A DNA stretch of 64,000 nucleotides from Hyphomicrobium_A sp963759735 (GTDB lineage: Bacteria > Pseudomonadota > Alphaproteobacteria > Rhizobiales > Hyphomicrobiaceae), in assembly GCA_963759735.1 (NCBI GenBank), contig CAVXAF010000007.1, positions 620,001 to 684,000 on the forward strand. Reading direction: 5' to 3'. Position numbers and translations under genes: made by a program. Under the pieces are notes generated by a model. That model was not told where the DNA came from, did not search any database, and saw only the letters and a list, made by a program, of their open reading frames with translations. Below, in pieces: positions 1 through 8,763 of this stretch (position 1 is its first letter; each line of letters starts with the position of its first letter).

Positions 1-1
1 C

Positions 2-841
2 AAGGAGATCGGGCGCGGCACCTATTTCTTCTACGAAAAAGAGCTCAATGCCCGCATGCAGGCGCGTCGTCGCGCCGAGGCGGACCTGCGCGAGGCGCTG
101 GCCCGGGGGCAGCTGGAGCTTTATTTCCAGCCGGTCCTCGCATTGGAGACCATGACGGTGAGCGGCGCCGAGGCGCTGTTGCGCTGGCACCATCCCGAAC
201 GCGGGATGGTTTCTCCGGCCGAGTTCATACCGCTGGCTGAGCAGTGCGGACTGATCGAGCAGATAGGCGCATGGGTGATCGACTGCGCCTGCGCCGTAGC
301 TGCCACTTGGCCGAATGGACTGGTCGTCGCCGTCAATCTCTCGCCGCTGCAGTTCGACAATCCGGACCTCGTTCGCACGGTCGCCGACGCGCTCGAGCGC
401 TCGGGCCTAGATCCTGCGCGGCTCGAACTCGAGGTCACAGAATCTGTGCTGCTGCGCGACAACGCGGTCAACGTCGCCGTCCTGGATGCACTGAGCGATC
501 TCGGTGTCTCGATCGCCCTGGACGATTTCGGCACCGGTTACTCCTCGCTCAGCTACCTGCACCGCTTCTCGTTCGACCGCGTGAAGATCGATCACTCGTT
601 CATTCGCGACATCGCCCGCAACGAGGGCTCGCTGAAGATCGTGCGCGCCATCGTCATGCTCGCCCATAGCCTCGGTCTCGAGGTGACGGCGGAGGGGATC
701 GAGAACGAGGAGCAGCTGGCTGCGGTACGCGGCGAGGGCTGCGATTGCGTGCAGGGCTACTTCACGGGTGTGCCGATGCCCCTCGCCGAATTCACCCAGC
801 AGGTGGGAATTCCCGGCCGCAATTGCGTGTCGGCCGCCTGA
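2..841 (+). CDS. EAL-domain c-di-GMP phosphodiesterase (5' truncated)
   Basis: The reading frame is open from base 2, so the start lies outside the window; about 279 residues are visible. The first visible residues (GRGTYFFYEKELNAR) match the linker that usually joins a GGDEF domain to an EAL domain, so a diguanylate-cyclase-type domain probably precedes it. The EAL domain is complete: EALLRW, the AVNLSP stretch, ELEVTES, LDDFGTGYSS and KIDHSFI, and TAEGIE carry the metal and catalytic residues known for active enzymes that hydrolyse cyclic-di-GMP to pGpG. Activity is therefore plausible. Which sensory or GGDEF domains sit upstream cannot be seen. Confidence 0.9.
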   Translation, partial: KEIGRGTYFFYEKELNARMQARRRAEADLREALARGQLELYFQPVLALETMTVSGAEALLRWHHPERGMVSPAEFIPLAEQCGLIEQIGAWVIDCACAVAATWPNGLVVAVNLSPLQFDNPDLVRTVADALERSGLDPARLELEVTESVLLRDNAVNVAVLDALSDLGVSIALDDFGTGYSSLSYLHRFSFDRVKIDHSFIRDIARNEGSLKIVRAIVMLAHSLGLEVTAEGIENEEQLAAVRGEGCDCVQGYFTGVPMPLAEFTQQVGIPGRNCVSAA

Positions 842-979
842 GCCTGGTGCAAAAGCCCTCGCACTTTTGCCACCGCAAGGTTACAATATATCACTTCGCC
901 GTCGCTGCGATGGCGCACCAAAAACGCGGGGCCGCCAGGATCGATCTAGAACGATCTCGGCCCGATCTGGGAGAGAACG

Positions 980-1534
980 ATGAGATTGCCGATCACCGCC
1001 ATTCTTCTGTCTGCCGTGCTCGTGCCGCTGGCCGGCGGCGCCAACGCCGCCAGCCTCACGTCGGGCAAAAAGCTCGAAGTGCGCGTCGATGAAGCCAAGG
1101 TCGAAGATGAAAAGAAGGCCCTGTGGGCGCAGTTCGGCGGCTGGTGCGCCATCGCCGAGTGGCACCCCGCCATCAAGACCTGCGTGGAATCCAAGGAAGG
1201 CGACACCGAGTTCCGCACGCTCACGCTGCAGGATGGCGGCGTCATCAAGGAGAAGCTGCTTGAGCGCGGCAACGCGAGCTATCGCTACGAGATCATCGAG
1301 AGCCCGCTGCCGGTGAAGAATTATGAGGCCCAGTTCACCGTGACGCCCGACGACGACGATCTCGACGAGGTCAACATCGTGTGGGCCGCCACCTACGATG
1401 CCGCCGACGGCAAGGAGGACGGCGATGCGCGCAAGACAATCGACGGGATCTTCAAGGACGGCATCGAGAGCATCAAGGGCAAGCTCGGGGACAAGGTCGT
1501 CGATAAGAAAAAGAAGAAGAAAGACGACGACTGA
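980..1534 (+). CDS. Exported SRPBCC (polyketide-cyclase/START-like) family protein
   Basis: A 184-residue protein with a Sec signal peptide (residues 1-24, ending GGANA-A), preceded by a purine-rich GGGAGAG ribosome site. The body resembles the SRPBCC ligand-binding fold: a FGGWCAIAEWHP segment followed by the strand-rich LTLQDGGVIKEKL and YEIIESPLPVKNY stretches. Family members bind hydrophobic ligands or catalyse cyclisation; the ligand here is unknown. The protein ends in a run of six lysines followed by aspartates, unusual for this fold. It has no operon partner: the next gene is convergent. The fold call is moderate; the function is unknown. Confidence 0.65.
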   Translation: MRLPITAILLSAVLVPLAGGANAASLTSGKKLEVRVDEAKVEDEKKALWAQFGGWCAIAEWHPAIKTCVESKEGDTEFRTLTLQDGGVIKEKLLERGNASYRYEIIESPLPVKNYEAQFTVTPDDDDLDEVNIVWAATYDAADGKEDGDARKTIDGIFKDGIESIKGKLGDKVVDKKKKKKDDD

Positions 1535-1598
1535 AATCATTCAGTGCGTGACGCGAGCCGAGGAGGCTTCGCCTGCGGTTGCTGCCGTGCGCGTTGAT

Positions 1599-1618
1599 CC
1601 CCGCGCCTAGGCGCGGGG
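1599..1618. terminator. Self-complementary 20-mer between convergent genes
   Basis: A perfect GC-rich palindrome (arms CCCCGCGCC and GGCGCGGGG around TA) lies between the 3' ends of the SRPBCC gene and the convergent hydrolase gene. There is no T tract on either side, so intrinsic termination is uncertain; its position suggests a bidirectional 3'-end hairpin. Confidence 0.4.
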
Positions 1619-1656
1619 CGCCTTGCGCCCTTGCCGCCTTCTCCGGTCAAGAGGTG

Positions 1657-2310
1657 TCACCGCGCCAGGTTCGCGGCAAACGCGGCGATGGCGTCGGCAG
1701 CCAAAGCGAGGTTGCCGGCGCGCGTAAAGCCGCTGGCGCCTCGCGGGCCAAGGTCGTGGTCACCGTCCGGCGCCCACACGAAGCTGATGGTCGAGGACAG
1801 CGCGTAGCTTTCCACCTCGGGGCGCGAGCCGAAAGGATCGCGCTCGCCCTGCACGATCAGCGCCGGACAGCGCAGATCCGCGAGATGGGCGGTGCGCAGG
1901 TTGTCCGGCTTGCCAGGCGGATGGAACGGGTAGCCGAGGCAGATGAGGCCATCGATGGCGGCGGCCGCGAACAGCTGGTCGGCGACCAGACTAGCAACGC
2001 GCCCACCCATCGACTTGCCGCCGATGAACAACCGCTGGCCGCTTGCTCCTTGCCCGCGCAGTTCCTCAACGGCGCGATTGTACTCGGGCATCAGCAGTTC
2101 GGCGCGCGGTGGCGGGCGGCGTTTTCCGCCTGAGCGCCGCGCTGCCATATAGTCGAACTCGAATCGCGATACCTGCAGTCCACGATCCGTCAGTAGACGG
2201 GCCATGGTCTGCAAGAAAGGGCTGCTCATCGCTGCGCCTGCGCCGTGCGCAAGCAGCAGGTGGTTAGCGGCCCCGGACGGGCCTTCGGTCAGAAATTGCA
2301 TCGCCTTCAA
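1657..2310 (-). CDS. Small alpha/beta-hydrolase (KANL3/Tex30-like)
   Basis: A 217-residue alpha/beta-hydrolase. The nucleophile elbow GGKSMGG places the serine near residue 100. A candidate acid is in the VQGERDPFGS segment and a candidate histidine in PDGDHDLGP. The N-terminal AHGAGAAMSSPF stretch forms the oxyanion region. Length and motifs match the KANL3/Tex30 (YqiA-like) hydrolases, common in proteobacteria and with no agreed substrate. The ATG three codons further in is an alternative start. The gene is convergent with the SRPBCC gene and has no obvious operon partner. Confidence 0.75.
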   Translation of the reverse strand: MKAMQFLTEGPSGAANHLLLAHGAGAAMSSPFLQTMARLLTDRGLQVSRFEFDYMAARRSGGKRRPPPRAELLMPEYNRAVEELRGQGASGQRLFIGGKSMGGRVASLVADQLFAAAAIDGLICLGYPFHPPGKPDNLRTAHLADLRCPALIVQGERDPFGSRPEVESYALSSTISFVWAPDGDHDLGPRGASGFTRAGNLALAADAIAAFAANLAR

Positions 2311-2411
2311 TCGCCTATCCGATTCCTAATGGTCAACGGGTCGATGCAACTGGTGGTCGCTTTTTGGCCGTAGGGTTTTAGTATGGCCTGAACATTGCTT
2401 TGGGGGGAGCT

Positions 2412-3623
2412 ATGCAACGCGCCCGCATATTATGCTTGGTCGGATCGCTTCTCGCGGTCCCGTATGCCGCCGCCGCCGACCCGCAGACCGTCAAGCCGAC
2501 CGTCAAGCCTCCGGCGCCGGTCGTGGCCAAGCGCGCCCCGGCCACCGCCCAGAAAAAGGCGACACCTGCCGCCGCCGCCGCCACTACCGATAAGAGCGGC
2601 GCAGCGACCAAGAACGGCGCCGCCAAGAAGTCGGCCGCCGTGCCAGCCAAGGATAAGAAGCCGAAGATTCTCGCCCGCGACCTGTTCGGCAAGAAGCCAA
2701 CTGCAGCGGCACTCGAGGCGCGCTCCCTCGGCTGGTATTCCAAGGGTTGCCTCGCCGGTGGCGTGCACCTCGCCGACACGGGCCCTGACTGGCAGGCGAT
2801 GCGCTTGTCGCGAAATCGCGCCTGGGGGCACCCGAAGTTGATCAAGCTGCTGAAGCGCTTTGCTTCAGAAACGCGTCAGGACGGCTGGACGGGATTGCTG
2901 GTTGGCGACATCTCCCAGCCGCGCGGCGGTCCGATGCTGACCGGCCACGCGAGCCATCAAGTTGGTCTCGACGCCGACATCTGGCTGACGCCCATGCCCA
3001 ACCGCGTGTTGACGCGGAAGGAGCGCGAGGAGATCCAAGCGACGACGATGCTCGACAAGACGAGCCTTGCCGTCGATCCCAAGGTCTTCACGCCAGCGCA
3101 CGTTGCCATCATCAAGCGCGCGGCGTCGTATCCGATGGTCGAGCGCGTATTCGTCAATCCCGCCATCAAGAAAGCACTTTGCAAGGCGGCCGGTACCGAT
3201 CGCGCATGGCTGAACAAGGTGCGCCCCATCTGGGGTCATAACTACCATTTCCATATCCGTATCGGCTGTCCCAACAGCAACTGCAAATCCCAGCCGCCCG
3301 TGGGTAGCGATGACGGTTGCGGCAAGGAAGTCGACAACTGGCTGAAAACGATTGCGGCCTCGCTGAAGCAGGCGCCGCCGAAGCCGGGTACGCGTATCAT
3401 CCCCGACAGCGAGCGCCGGCAAGTGACCATGGAACAGCTGCCCGCCGAGTGTAAGATCGTCCTCGACAGCCCGGGGACGAAGCCCGATACGAGCGATGCT
3501 TTCGCCTCGACGCCGGCTACATCAACACCGGCAGTCGCAAAGCCGGTTTCCGCGCCAGCACCGACCCCGGCAATGGCTCCGGCAGTCAGATCCGCCCCGG
3601 AAACGACATCGGCCACCAGGTAG
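2412..3623 (+). CDS. mepA: Penicillin-insensitive murein endopeptidase MepA
   Basis: An exported LAS-type zinc metallopeptidase that cleaves D-Ala-meso-DAP cross-links in peptidoglycan. The ATG at 2412 follows a strong G-rich Shine-Dalgarno (GGGGGGAG) with a typical signal peptide (ILCLVGSLLAVPYAAAA). The TTG four codons upstream sits beside that site and is less likely. Residues 25-90 are a low-complexity Ala/Lys/Pro linker. Zinc ligands are visible in GHASHQVGLDADIW (His182 and Asp189) and in HNYHFHIRIGCP (His279/His281). At 403 residues it is longer than the E. coli enzyme (about 270) because of the linker and a Pro/Ala/Thr-rich tail after residue 340. Confidence 0.92.
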   Translation: MQRARILCLVGSLLAVPYAAAADPQTVKPTVKPPAPVVAKRAPATAQKKATPAAAAATTDKSGAATKNGAAKKSAAVPAKDKKPKILARDLFGKKPTAAALEARSLGWYSKGCLAGGVHLADTGPDWQAMRLSRNRAWGHPKLIKLLKRFASETRQDGWTGLLVGDISQPRGGPMLTGHASHQVGLDADIWLTPMPNRVLTRKEREEIQATTMLDKTSLAVDPKVFTPAHVAIIKRAASYPMVERVFVNPAIKKALCKAAGTDRAWLNKVRPIWGHNYHFHIRIGCPNSNCKSQPPVGSDDGCGKEVDNWLKTIAASLKQAPPKPGTRIIPDSERRQVTMEQLPAECKIVLDSPGTKPDTSDAFASTPATSTPAVAKPVSAPAPTPAMAPAVRSAPETTSATR

Positions 3624-3793
3624 CACGCGGTGGGCGCACGCTTGGGGCGTCACCGACGCAGTGTGCCTGCGTTGAAAAAGCGTTGTTCACCCCGGATTGG
3701 ATGCTGGCCGGTGCTGCTATAGTCTGCCCTGGTTCAGCGACTGCGCTGGCTCCGCCGGTGGTGCACTGCGTAACGGACGAGGGGGCGTGAACG

Positions 3794-4663
3794 ATGTCAG
3801 ATGTCGCCGCGATGGGGGATGTGGCGCTCAGTGCGCCGGCTGCCAAGCCCGAGCGTACTGTCTATGCCGCCAGTGGCGGTCGCAAGCTGGCGTTCTCCTT
3901 CGTGTTTCTCATCCTGCTTCCGTTCTTCATCAGTTTGCCGCCGATGCTGTTCTGGCGCGTGTCGCAGGGCGTATGGACAGGCACGCTCGGCCTCGTCGTG
4001 CTGGCGGCAGCCTTCACTTTCATCATGTTCCTGTTGCTGATCGAGCTGCTGCATTCGCTGATGGCGCGCATCGAACTCGGCGATACGACGGTAAAGATGA
4101 CGCTGCCCGCGGGGCGCGGGCCAACCCCGCTCGTGCGCTATCGCACCCACGACATTGCCTACGACCAGATCAAGGCGATCGAGACGCGGCGTGAAATCTA
4201 CGGCGGGTCGGTGGCGCCGGTGCTGCTGCAGGGCGCTCGGCTGATTTTAAAGGACGATACACCCGTCAAGCTCGGCTACGTGAGCGAGGCCAACAGCGAC
4301 CCCTGCTTCCCCTATCCTGAGATCGCGCAGAAGATTGCCGAGCGGGCCGGATTGCGGGTCGAGCACAAGGGCAACGTGCGCCGCTCGCTGCAGAAGAAGT
4401 ACCTGGGGCTGCGCCGCGGCCTGCTGACGCCAGGCGACGGCAACGTCGAGGAAGCGGAGATCGAGGCGCTCAACAAAAGCCATCGCCGCTGGGTGATGCG
4501 CCTGATCAGCCTGCTCGCCGGGCTGGTGGTGGTCGGCATTGCCCTCGACATCATCTTCCCGCCGAGCAGTGGTTTGCCACCTGCCCTTACCAGCCTGAAG
4601 AAGCTCGTGATGCCGGCCAGCACGACCACGACACCGGCGCCCAAGTCGCCGGCAAAGAAGTAG
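3794..4663 (+). CDS. Membrane protein of unknown function, three predicted TM segments
   Basis: A 289-residue protein with two hydrophobic segments near the N-terminus (about 34-57 and 63-87), a soluble middle part of about 130 residues, and a third segment near 235-255, ending in a Thr/Pro/Lys tail. The middle part (IARIELGD, YDQIKAIETRREIYGG, LILKDDTPVKLGY) has the strand pattern seen in bacterial PH-like domains that follow paired membrane helices; that reading is by eye only. The ATG follows a GAGGGGG ribosome site. No family was recognised. Its 3' end converges on the next gene six bases away. Confidence 0.6.
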   Translation: MSDVAAMGDVALSAPAAKPERTVYAASGGRKLAFSFVFLILLPFFISLPPMLFWRVSQGVWTGTLGLVVLAAAFTFIMFLLLIELLHSLMARIELGDTTVKMTLPAGRGPTPLVRYRTHDIAYDQIKAIETRREIYGGSVAPVLLQGARLILKDDTPVKLGYVSEANSDPCFPYPEIAQKIAERAGLRVEHKGNVRRSLQKKYLGLRRGLLTPGDGNVEEAEIEALNKSHRRWVMRLISLLAGLVVVGIALDIIFPPSSGLPPALTSLKKLVMPASTTTTPAPKSPAKK

Positions 4664-4669
4664 TCGCCT

Positions 4670-4984
4670 CTAGTTGATGTGCAACTTCATCTGCTCGCGG
4701 CGGCGGCCGAAGTAGCCACATGCGATGGCAAGGCCGCCGAAAAGCACCGACATGGGTGCGCCGAGCACGCTCAAGAGCATCGGGTTCCACACCCATGGAA
4801 ATGTCATGGCGGTGATGTTCGCCCGCGTGGCAACGAGCGAGGCCGGCGCCAACTCGGCCCAGTAGCTGATGACGCTGTGCGCCTGGAATTGACCCGTGCC
4901 ATTGAGCGCCGGCGTCATGTCGGCGACCAGCGCCACGACGGCGATCAATGCAAACAGGCTGGCGAGAAATCGCAGGCTGGCCAC
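4670..4984 (-). CDS. Small two-TM membrane protein
   Basis: A 104-residue protein starting at GTG with a GGGGAG ribosome site upstream. A hydrophobic N-terminal segment (ASLFALIAVVALVADM) and a second one near residues 68-90 (LGAPMSVLFGGLAIACGYFG) flank a loop of about 45 residues, ending in a basic GRRREQMK tail. Similar small proteins occur in rhizobial genomes without an assigned function. It lies just downstream of the mutase gene on the same strand (40 bp), so co-transcription is possible. Confidence 0.6.
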   Translation of the reverse strand: MASLRFLASLFALIAVVALVADMTPALNGTGQFQAHSVISYWAELAPASLVATRANITAMTFPWVWNPMLLSVLGAPMSVLFGGLAIACGYFGRRREQMKLHIN

Positions 4985-5023
4985 GGCGGTGCTCCCCGTG
5001 TGATGTGTTTCGAGGCGCTACAC

Positions 5024-6922
5024 TTAGCTGTGCGCGAGCGCCTTGTGCAGGTCTTCGAGCGCCGTGATGGCATTTTGCCCGGCGAATAAGAACCCGTCGA
5101 CCCCCGCGGCGCGCAAGGCCGCTTCGGTTTCGCCGGGACGCCCGGCCAGGAGCACGCGCTCGGCGCCGGCCGCCTTCAGGGCCTTCGCGGTGGCTTCGGC
5201 TTCGCGCGCATACACTTCGTCGGAAGAGCTTATGCAGGCAATGCGGGCGCCCGAGGCCTTGAATGCCTCGGCGGCTTGCTCGGCGCTCTTGTAGCCATCG
5301 CTGGTGAGGCCCTCGATGCCGCCTGCGGCGAGGAAGTTCCACATCCATTGCGAGCGGCGGTTGTGCTCGGCGATCTCGCCGAGATTGGCCATGAAGACGC
5401 GTTTGCGCTTGCCGGTCTTGGCGAGGAAAGCATCGGCCACATCGCGCAACATCTCGAAAGCTTCGCCGAGGCGGTGCGGCGCCAGCGGGCGGGCGACGGG
5501 CTTGGCCACCGGCGCCGGCTCCGCATACGCGGTGACCTTCACCCCGTCATCGCCGAGGTACGGGAATACCGATACGCCGGTCAGTTCGATGCGTCCGCTG
5601 GCGATGGACTTGGCGCGGGTCTCGGCGACGCGCGCGATATCGTCCTGCAGAACACCGGCCGTGAGCGCCGCGACGATGCCGCCCTTGCCTTCGATGTCCT
5701 GGAACAGCGTCCACGCCTTCTTGGCCAGTTCGTCCGTGAGCTTCTCGACGTACCAGGAGCCGCCGATGGGATCGACGACACGGCCGAGCTGTAATTCTTC
5801 CTGCAGTACGAGCTGCGTGTTGCGCGCGATGCGGCGCGCGAAGCGATCGGGAACGCCGAGCGCCCAGGTGTAGGGGAGCACCGTGACGGCATCGGCTCCG
5901 CCGAACGCCGCGGCGGCACAGGCCGGCGTCGTACGCAGCATGTTGGTCCACGGGTCGCGCTTGGCCATCATGCGCCCCGAGGTCACGGCGGTGATGTGCA
6001 GGGTGGCGGCGGAGGCGCCGCTCGCCTCGGCCACGCGCGCGATGATGGTGCGTGCCGCCCGGACCTTGGCGGCATTGAGGAACAGGTCGGTGTCGACCGA
6101 AAGCGTGAAGGCGATGCTCGCAATCGCGTCCTTGGGGGCGACGCCGGCAGCCTCGAAGGCGCGAAGGTAAGCGACGAGGGCGGCGGCGAGAAAAGCGAGT
6201 TCCTGTGCTTCGCTGGCGCCGGCCTCGTGCGGGATCGTCGCGTCGATGAGAACGCTGGTGAGCGGGCGCTCGGCGCCGCGCGCTTCGGCGGCAAACGTTA
6301 CCGTCTCGGTCAGCGCCTCGTCGATCGGCGCCCAAGCCGTGCCGTAGCGCGCGAAGGCTCCCAGCGGATCGACATTGAGCTGCGAGATGGCCGAGCCGCC
6401 GGCCTCGCGCTTCAGGGCTGCCAGCGCCTTGAGATAATGGCGCGCGGCATCGAGACCGGCGATGCCCGCGGCAAGCTCGATCGGCGCGTAGTCGACCAGT
6501 ACGCCGGGCAGCGTCGCGGCGGCGTCAGCGGCATCGGCGATCTTGATGCCGTTCTGCCCGGGGCCGGCAATCTGCAGCACGACGCCATTGGCGCCACCCT
6601 CCAGCTCTTGCAGGATGACCTTGTTGGCGGCGACCGGATCGGCTTCGACGACGCGCTGGCGGATCTGCCAGCCGAGCCCCTGCGCTCCGCTATGGGTGCC
6701 GCGCGTGAACGGGGCTTTGCCTGGAATGGCAGCCGGCGCGCCGGGTAGCGTATCGGTGCGCGAATAGAGTGGCTCGATGCGCAGGCCATCGGCTGTCTTG
6801 GCCACCAGCCGGCGCTCGAAATCGGCACCCTTCAATGCCTTGTCGACGAGCAGGCGCCACTGTTCGAACGTGGCCGGTGCAAAGCCGGATGCGAGTTCGA
6901 GCGGAGCGGACGTCTCGGTCAT
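5024..6922 (-). CDS. mutA: Methylmalonyl-CoA mutase small (beta) subunit
   Basis: A 632-residue protein matching the small, non-catalytic subunit of heterodimeric methylmalonyl-CoA mutase, which interconverts (R)-methylmalonyl-CoA and succinyl-CoA. Residues 1-470 form the TIM-barrel part (FEQWRLLVDKALKG, FTRGTHS, VDPIGGSWYVEKLTDELA). Residues 500-630 resemble the cobalamin-binding fold (RVFMANLGEIAEHNRRS) but lack the DxHxxG B12-ligand motif, as expected for the beta subunit. The catalytic large subunit is not in this window: the upstream gene is divergent and the downstream gene is a small membrane protein. Confidence 0.9.
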   Translation of the reverse strand: MTETSAPLELASGFAPATFEQWRLLVDKALKGADFERRLVAKTADGLRIEPLYSRTDTLPGAPAAIPGKAPFTRGTHSGAQGLGWQIRQRVVEADPVAANKVILQELEGGANGVVLQIAGPGQNGIKIADAADAAATLPGVLVDYAPIELAAGIAGLDAARHYLKALAALKREAGGSAISQLNVDPLGAFARYGTAWAPIDEALTETVTFAAEARGAERPLTSVLIDATIPHEAGASEAQELAFLAAALVAYLRAFEAAGVAPKDAIASIAFTLSVDTDLFLNAAKVRAARTIIARVAEASGASAATLHITAVTSGRMMAKRDPWTNMLRTTPACAAAAFGGADAVTVLPYTWALGVPDRFARRIARNTQLVLQEELQLGRVVDPIGGSWYVEKLTDELAKKAWTLFQDIEGKGGIVAALTAGVLQDDIARVAETRAKSIASGRIELTGVSVFPYLGDDGVKVTAYAEPAPVAKPVARPLAPHRLGEAFEMLRDVADAFLAKTGKRKRVFMANLGEIAEHNRRSQWMWNFLAAGGIEGLTSDGYKSAEQAAEAFKASGARIACISSSDEVYAREAEATAKALKAAGAERVLLAGRPGETEAALRAAGVDGFLFAGQNAITALEDLHKALAHS

Positions 6923-7196
6923 GACAGGGCGGCCTCGGAGCTAGGCAGGAGGTATCAGCCGCGGCGTCGGCGGCCCGACCATTGTATAGTCGTTCCGCAG
7001 CCCGGTTCGCACGCCCAAAGCGCGGCCCAGATGAGCCCCGCGTCGCTTCAGCGCGCCGTTCGGCGTGGCTTTCAGCGTCATGCACATCTCCCCAAGTCCG
7101 CCATGCAACCGATGTTTGCAAAGGCTAACCTGCCATGCCAAGAGCGAGTTGCGGTCTTTCCTTCGAGTCGGGCCGCCATGGAGGCCGGAGACAGCT

Positions 7197-8684
7197 ATGA
7201 GCCAAGCGGTTTTGCAGGACGGCAAGATCTTCATCGGTAAAAGCGTCAAGCCCGAGTACCTCGATCTCAATCTGGCAAACCGGCACGGCCTCGTCACCGG
7301 TGCCACCGGCACCGGCAAGACGGTGACGCTGCAGGTGCTGGCCGAAGGGTTTTCGCGCGCCGGCGTTCCTGTTTTCGCCGCGGACATCAAGGGCGATCTG
7401 TCGGGCATCGCCGAAGTCGGCGAGCCGAAGGACTTCCTCTTGAAGCGGGCGGCCGAAGTCGGCCTCGAGAATTACAAGAACAGCGCTTCGCCCGTGGTTC
7501 TGTGGGACGTCCTGGGTGCCGGCGGGCATCCGATCCGCGCCACCGTGGAGGACATGGGGCCGCTGCTGCTGTCGCGCATGCTCGAGCTCAACGATGTGCA
7601 GGAGGGCGTGCTCAACATCGCCTTCCGCGTCGCCTCAGAAGAGAAGCTGCCGCTCATCAATCTGCCGGACCTGCGCGCCATCATCAACAACGTCGCTTCG
7701 CGAGCCAAGGAGCTGACCACCAAGTACGGCAACGTGGCGACGGCTTCGGTGGGCGCCATCCAGCGCCGCCTGCTGGTGCTTGAGGATCAGGGCGCCAATC
7801 ACTTCTTCGGCGAGCCGGCGATCGACATCTGGGACTTCATCCGCACGGCGCCCGATGGCCGCGGCATCGTCAATATCCTGTCGGCCGAGAAGCTGATGGA
7901 GAAGCCGCGCCTTTATGCAACGTTCCTGCTGTGGCTTTTGACCAAACTCTGGCAGGCGCTGCCCGAGGTGGGCGATCAGCCCAAGCCCAAGCTGGTGTTC
8001 TTCTTCGATGAGGCACATCTGCTGTTCGATGATGCGCCCAAGGCGCTGATGGACCGCATCGAGCAGATCGCCCGCCTGGTGCGCTCCAAGGGCGTCGGCG
8101 TCTACTTCATCACGCAGAACCCGATGGACGTGCCGAACTCGGTATCGGCGCAGCTTGGCAATCGCGTGCAGCATGCACTGCGCGCCTTTACGCCTCAGGA
8201 GCAGCGCGCCGTTCGCGCCGCGGCAGAGACGTTCCGGCGCAATCCCGAACTCGACACCGAGCGCGTCATCCTCGAGCTGAAGGTCGGCGAGGCGCTGGTC
8301 TCCATGCTCGAGAACAAGGGCGAGCCATCGATCGTGCAGCGTACGCTCATCCGCCCGCCGGAAGGGCGCATGGGTCCAATCACCGATGCCGAGCGCCGCG
8401 CCATCATCGCGGCGAGCCCGTTCGCCGGGAAATACGAGACGGTGAAAAACCGCGAAAGCGCCGAGGAGATACTCGCGCAGCGCGGCCAGCTATCGGCCGG
8501 GGCGAAAGAGGCCGAGGCCAGCGGCGGGAGCTGGACGGACATCATCTTCGGCGGCAAGGGCTCAAGCGGGCGCCACCGCCAGGGCATGGGCGAGATGATA
8601 GGGCGCGAAGTGCAGCGCTCCGTCTCGCGGTCGATCGTCTCCATAATCCGCGGCATCATCATGAAAAGCATTCGGGGCCGCTAA
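7197..8684 (+). CDS. HerA-like helicase C-terminal domain (DUF853/YjgR) ATPase
   Basis: A 495-residue P-loop ATPase of the HerA/FtsK-like group. The start at 7197 follows a GGAG site (GAGGCCGGAG) and gives the normal N-terminus (MSQAVLQDGKIFIGKSV). The upstream in-frame starts have no ribosome site. Walker A is GATGTGKTVTLQ (about residues 36-47) and Walker B is KLVFFFDEAHLLF (about 264-276). The conserved VYFITQNPMDVPNSV and ARLVRSKGVG segments are typical of YjgR. HerA relatives translocate or unwind DNA with a nuclease partner, but none is adjacent here. The protein ends with a Gly/Arg-rich tail. Confidence 0.88.
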   Translation: MSQAVLQDGKIFIGKSVKPEYLDLNLANRHGLVTGATGTGKTVTLQVLAEGFSRAGVPVFAADIKGDLSGIAEVGEPKDFLLKRAAEVGLENYKNSASPVVLWDVLGAGGHPIRATVEDMGPLLLSRMLELNDVQEGVLNIAFRVASEEKLPLINLPDLRAIINNVASRAKELTTKYGNVATASVGAIQRRLLVLEDQGANHFFGEPAIDIWDFIRTAPDGRGIVNILSAEKLMEKPRLYATFLLWLLTKLWQALPEVGDQPKPKLVFFFDEAHLLFDDAPKALMDRIEQIARLVRSKGVGVYFITQNPMDVPNSVSAQLGNRVQHALRAFTPQEQRAVRAAAETFRRNPELDTERVILELKVGEALVSMLENKGEPSIVQRTLIRPPEGRMGPITDAERRAIIAASPFAGKYETVKNRESAEEILAQRGQLSAGAKEAEASGGSWTDIIFGGKGSSGRHRQGMGEMIGREVQRSVSRSIVSIIRGIIMKSIRGR

Positions 8685-8702
8685 CCGGCCCGAGCCGCAC
8701 GT

Positions 8703-8740
8703 AAAAAAACGGCGCTGCCGGAGTTGGGCAGCGCCGTTTT
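8703..8740. terminator. Bidirectional rho-independent terminator
   Basis: A perfect 14-bp stem (8706-8719 with 8727-8740) with a 7-nt loop carries an A tract on the left and a T tract on the right. It can end transcription from both the HerA-like gene (+) and sodB (-), which converge here. Confidence 0.88.
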
Positions 8741-8763
8741 GCGTCGTCGGTGCGTGTCGAGGG

